Positions 7,629 to 14,142 of a DNA stretch of 14,142 nt are shown here, piece after piece. The notes under the pieces are model-generated. The model did not search any database. It worked only from the letters and a program-made list of their open reading frames with translations, and was not told where the DNA came from. Origin of the DNA: Gemmatimonadota bacterium (GTDB lineage Bacteria > Gemmatimonadota > Gemmatimonadetes > Longimicrobiales > Gaopeijiaceae); assembly GCA_015492755.1 (NCBI GenBank), contig WGEM01000202.1:1-14142 (forward strand). The letters are read 5' to 3'. Numbering within the stretch: position 1 is the stretch's first letter; each line of letters begins with the position of its first letter. A program made the position numbers and the translations under genes.

Positions 7629-8622
7629 GAATGCGTCCTTCCTCGCGCCCCGTCAACCCCCCACACCGGGATGAGCGAGAGCACGTCGGCCAGGACACCC
7701 CCCGCGGTCACCTCCCGTCCGGCCCCTGCACCCCGGACGACGATGGGCGTCGGGTATCGCTCGCTGGTGATGGCGATGACATTGTCCGTACCCGCAAGCC
7801 CGTGAGACGGATGAGCGGCGTCCAGCGTCTCCAGCCCCACCCGCACACGTTCTCCCTCCAGCCGCGCCATATAAGCCAGCCACCGACCCCGCTCGCGGGC
7901 CTGCGCTGCGATGCGCTCCAGATCCGTGACCTCCGCGAGCGCATCGAGAAACGACGCCACGGAGCGTGATCCGTCCAGAAGCTCGTCCGGCACCAACGGC
8001 GCCGCCTCGACGTCAGTGAGTTCGACACTCCATCCGGCCTCCCGAGCCAGGATCACCGCCTTGCGTGCGCACACATAGGCCAGGGTTCCCGAGAGAACAG
8101 CGTCGACACTCCGAACCCGGTCGCCTGTGGAGATCAGGTCACGGACCAACCGGAGAACGGGTAGCGCTGCTCCCACCGTGGTTTCGTAGCGGTAGCGGCC
8201 CCGTCCATCGGCCATGAGTTTGCGGTACTCGGAGCGTGGACCCACCAGTGGAATCTTGTTCGCGGTCACCACACCGCCACCCGAACGCAGGACGCGGCCG
8301 TGGACTGCAGCCACGTCCGGCGAGGCGGTACAGTCCACCAGGATGCGCAGCTCCGCCTCGCTCCCGCCGGGGGTGCATGCGGCCTCGACGATACGGGCGG
8401 ACTCCTCATCGGCCTCCTGGAGACGCTCGCGCCAGGAGCCCCGGGGAATCCCGCCGGGCTCGATGACGCCCCGGCGACTGTTGGCGACGCCCGTGAGTCG
8501 GAGCAACACGCCCTGCTCGTGCGCCACCACCGGGACCGCACGCTCGAGCTGTCGGAGGAACGCCTCACCCACGCCGCCGACACCTGCGACGAAGAGATCC
8601 ACGGCACATGCGATCCGTCCCA

Positions 8623-8623
<1 letters not shown>
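7616..8623 (-). CDS. hom: Homoserine dehydrogenase (ThrA-like), missing part of the catalytic domain
   Basis: By family it reduces aspartate semialdehyde to homoserine, the precursor for MetX. The 335-aa product resembles the homoserine dehydrogenase half of E. coli ThrA. It has the Rossmann motif GVGGVG (14-19), LTGVANSRRG, LVDCTAS, VVTANKIPLV with the conserved Lys123, TTVGAALPV, and near the C-terminus VVRGAGAGREVTAGGVLADV. Between VLSGTLAYV and CARKAVILAREAG (residues 177-197), about 35 residues present in ThrA are absent. That segment normally holds GYTEPDPRDDLSGMD, with the substrate-binding Glu and catalytic Asp; only the catalytic-type Lys of ARK (188) remains. Activity is therefore doubtful. 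It lacks aspartokinase and ACT domains. The ATG at 8623 shares one base with the metX stop (TGATG) and follows AGGAGGAG; a TTG one codon earlier is also possible. Confidence 0.88.
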
Positions 8624-12766
<4,143 letters not shown>

Positions 12767-12828
12767 CGACGGGCGGGGCCCGCCACTGGCAGCCGGGAGC
12801 CGGAGGGACCTCGCCACGCACGACGGCC

Positions 12829-12859
12829 TTGCGCAGCCCTGAGGGGAGGGCGTAATAAT
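12829..12859 (+). promoter_or_regulatory. Possible promoter of the lipoprotein gene
   Basis: TTGCGC (12829-12834) and AATAAT (12854-12859, 5/6 to the -10 consensus) are 19 nt apart. The run TAATAATAA is a lone AT island in the 204-bp gap between the two plus-strand genes. A hairpin GGCGGG/CCCGCC at the start of the gap has no T-run, so read-through from the first gene is also possible. Confidence 0.4.
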
Positions 12860-12970
12860 AAGCTCGGGCGTTCGTCCCTCCACGCGATTCGCGCGTAGGC
12901 CCCTCCCGGGGATCCACCCAGACTACCGCAGCTTTCTCCCACCAAACCCGTTCACCGAGAGGTACAACCC

Positions 12971-13573
12971 ATGAGAGCCCACCCCACGTTCGCACTCCGG
13001 CCCGCCTGGTGGGTCCGCAGCGCGCTGGTCTGCACGCTGGCCCTCTCCCTCGCCCAGTGCAAGGACGAGCCCACGGCGCCCGAGGTGGCGGCCGAGGATC
13101 TCGTGGCCCCCGTGAACCAGCAAACGGTGGCCGCGCTCGAGGGCAAGACGTTCACGTTCCCCAACGGCGGAAGTGTGATCTCGCCTGCCCTCGCGGGCCA
13201 GACCATCAGCATGACGCTCACCAACACCACCTCCGCCACGCCCACGGCCGCGTTCACCTTCCCGTCGGGCTCCATCACGACTTCGTTGACGTTCGGCTCG
13301 TGCATCTTCAACGTCACCTCGGTGAGCGGCAACAGCCCGTTGAGCGTGGGACAGACGTTCACGGTAAACCCGTGTAACCTGAGGGTGAACACCGCCGGAA
13401 AGCAGGTGGGGACGCAGACCTCCACCACCGCAACCATCACGCTGGGCACCGTGAACTCCCAGCCGGTCACCGTGACCGTGGAGGTGAGGGAGGACGGCAC
13501 CGTCGTGGTGGAAGGTACGGAAGCCGGTAAGGTCACCGTCACCGTCGCCACCGGTACCACGGGTAGCGGCTGA
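12971..13573 (+). CDS. Small Thr-rich lipoprotein of unknown function
   Basis: The 200-aa product begins with a lipoprotein signal peptide: MRAHPTFALRPAWWVR, hydrophobic core, then the lipobox LAQC with Cys30 as the lipidated residue. Lys-Asp follow at +2 and +3. The mature part, from about residue 56, is a low-complexity beta-rich domain full of Thr, Val, Ser and Gly (ISMTLTNTTSATPTAAF, VTVTVEVREDGTVVVEG). It has two Cys (111, 135) that could form a disulfide, and resembles an immunoglobulin-like or beta-sandwich fold without matching a family I can name. The ATG has GAGAGG 8 nt upstream. A strong terminator follows, so it is the last gene of its unit. A surface or periplasmic location is inferred. 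Confidence 0.8.
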   Translation: MRAHPTFALRPAWWVRSALVCTLALSLAQCKDEPTAPEVAAEDLVAPVNQQTVAALEGKTFTFPNGGSVISPALAGQTISMTLTNTTSATPTAAFTFPSGSITTSLTFGSCIFNVTSVSGNSPLSVGQTFTVNPCNLRVNTAGKQVGTQTSTTATITLGTVNSQPVTVTVEVREDGTVVVEGTEAGKVTVTVATGTTGSG

Positions 13574-13625
13574 TCCCCCGCGAGGGCGACGGCGGTTCGC
13601 CGCGCCCGCGAGGAGTGTCTGCGTG

Positions 13626-13665
13626 CCGCCGGTGCGGGAACCGTTCCCGCGCCGGCGGACTTTTT
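13626..13665 (+). terminator. Intrinsic terminator after the lipoprotein gene
   Basis: A 15-bp stem (13626-13640 with 13644-13658, one T-G wobble) with a 3-nt loop is followed by AC and five T (13661-13665). Another strong, bulged GC hairpin (about 13579-13612) lies just before it, right after the stop codon. Confidence 0.88.
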
Positions 13666-13756
13666 CTCACGCAGGACCACGCCGATCCGGCGCCCGCCCG
13701 CGCCCTTGACGGCCGCAGTGACGCGAGGAGCCTGTCCGAGTAAGAGAGCGGGCCGC

Positions 13757-13860
13757 GTTGGGCGTGCCACGGCCCCGAATCCTGGACGGCGCGACGACGG
13801 CGTAGCCCGAGCTACGTCGAGGAGCGCCAACGACGGAGGCGGAGCCGTGCCGCGCCCAAC
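13757..13860. repeat. Long hairpin 1 inside the MITE-like element
   Basis: Outer arms of 17 nt (13757-13773 with 13844-13860) pair with few mismatches, and the centre is a perfect CGTAGC-CCGA-GCTACG hairpin (13801-13816). It contains GTCGAGGAGCGCC (13816-13828), which recurs inverted in hairpin 2. Confidence 0.65.
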
Positions 13861-13898
13861 CCACAACCTTTGATGTCATGGTCCTGCCGGTGGATGGG

Positions 13899-13999
13899 CA
13901 CGTGGTGGGTTCGCGGTTGATCCATCGTCGCTCCTCCTCGCCGTAGCGCTGCTACGCCTCGTCGGCGCTCCTCGACTGAACACGCGAACGCACCACGTG
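13899..13999. repeat. Long hairpin 2 inside the MITE-like element
   Basis: Outer arms of 17 nt (13899-13915 with 13983-13999) match except for one base, and the centre is CGTAGC-GCT-GCTACG (13942-13956). GGCGCTCCTCGAC (13964-13976) is the exact inverse of a segment in hairpin 1, so the two hairpins are probably related copies in opposite orientation. Confidence 0.65.
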
Positions 14000-14017
14000 C
14001 GCGGCCCACTCCTTTAC

Positions 14018-14142
14018 CGGACAGGCTCCTGGAGGACGCGCTCCGACACCGACCTCACGCGGCCGGTCTTCTGAACGAGGTCCTCAGGGGCAACCTGAGC
14101 GGGAGGATTCGGGTAATGATCGCATATCGAGCGGCGCGAGGC
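14018..14142 (+). other. Open frame at the right edge, possibly the edge of another gene
   Basis: One plus-strand frame is open from inside the element's right end to base 14142 and reads protein-like (RPHAAGLLNEVLRGNLSGRI, then RVMIAYRAARG). A possible ATG at 14116 has GGGAGG about 9 nt upstream, so a gene may start there. Alternatively the frame may be a fragment of a gene cut by the element. It is too short to assign. Confidence 0.25.

Larger units (their letters stand above)
13726..14030. mobile_element. MITE-like non-coding element with terminal inverted repeats
   Basis: The ends are imperfect inverted repeats of about 31 bp (13726-13757 and 14000-14030). The outer 13 bp are perfect (AGGAGCCTGTCCG against CGGACAGGCTCCT), and the inner GGGCCGCG/CGCGGCCC block is also matched. 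The 305-bp interior has no credible gene and is filled by two long hairpins. I found no clear target-site duplication in the flanks. This fits a non-autonomous transposon (MITE) moved by a transposase elsewhere, or a large repetitive palindromic element. The left end is 60 bp after the terminator. Confidence 0.6.

Noticed and set aside
7628..7656. TTGACG-N17-CATTCA as an aroF promoter
   Set aside because: The -10 matches only 2 of 6 bases, and a start there would fall after the leader ATG that has the good ribosome-binding site.
13666..13740. TTGACG near 13707 as a promoter
   Set aside because: No acceptable -10 box follows at 16-18 nt and no gene starts downstream.
12952..13866. 304-aa minus-strand frame over the lipoprotein gene
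   Set aside because: It crosses a terminator and the left part of the palindromic element and has a Val/Thr bias mirroring the opposite strand; the plus-strand lipoprotein with lipobox and ribosome-binding site is the real gene.

Overview
The window is a GC-rich bacterial chromosome segment. A lipoprotein and a Sec-exported protein suggest a diderm (Gram-negative-type) organism; Gemmatimonadota or a neighbouring phylum is a guess I cannot prove from this sequence. From base 1 to about 11,390 everything lies on the minus strand and forms an amino-acid biosynthesis island. Read in the direction of transcription (right to left) it holds three tightly packed gene clusters: metY-metX-hom (methionine), aroF-pheA (aromatic pathway entry and phenylalanine), and leuA-leuB-ilvB-ilvN-ilvC (leucine, isoleucine, valine; ilvC runs off the left edge). 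Within each cluster, neighbouring genes overlap by 1-8 nt or are 1 nt apart.

The most striking content is in the three gaps in front of metY, aroF and leuA. Each holds a short leader reading frame rich in the amino acids made by, or tied to, the genes behind it, followed by a strong GC-rich hairpin with a full or partial U-tract. In each, a sequence near the end of the leader copies the 3' arm of the terminator, so it can pair with the terminator's 5' arm and act as an antiterminator. The leader peptides are a Met-Cys-Met-Cys-Met-Cys peptide before metY, a Phe-Trp-Phe peptide before aroF, and a Leu/Ile/Val/Phe peptide (LFIVFILVALLLI) before leuA. These are classical ribosome-mediated attenuators, three in a row with three specificities. 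The Met/Cys one is the most unusual, because sulfur amino-acid genes are better known for riboswitch or repressor control. The metY and leuA units also have textbook TTGACA-N17 promoters. The aroF unit has no convincing promoter and may be fed by read-through, so that each attenuator hairpin also ends the unit before it.

The homoserine dehydrogenase in the met unit lacks about 35 residues that normally carry catalytic and substrate-binding acidic residues, a clean in-frame loss.

To the right (11,489-13,573) two plus-strand genes encode an exported protein with a helical, coiled-coil-like segment and a Thr-rich beta lipoprotein. I recognise neither. A strong terminator follows. From 13,726 to 14,030 lies a non-coding, roughly 305-bp element bounded by about 31-bp inverted repeats and holding two long hairpins, which looks like a MITE or a related palindromic element. 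The last 110 bases hold only an open frame that may be the edge of another gene.
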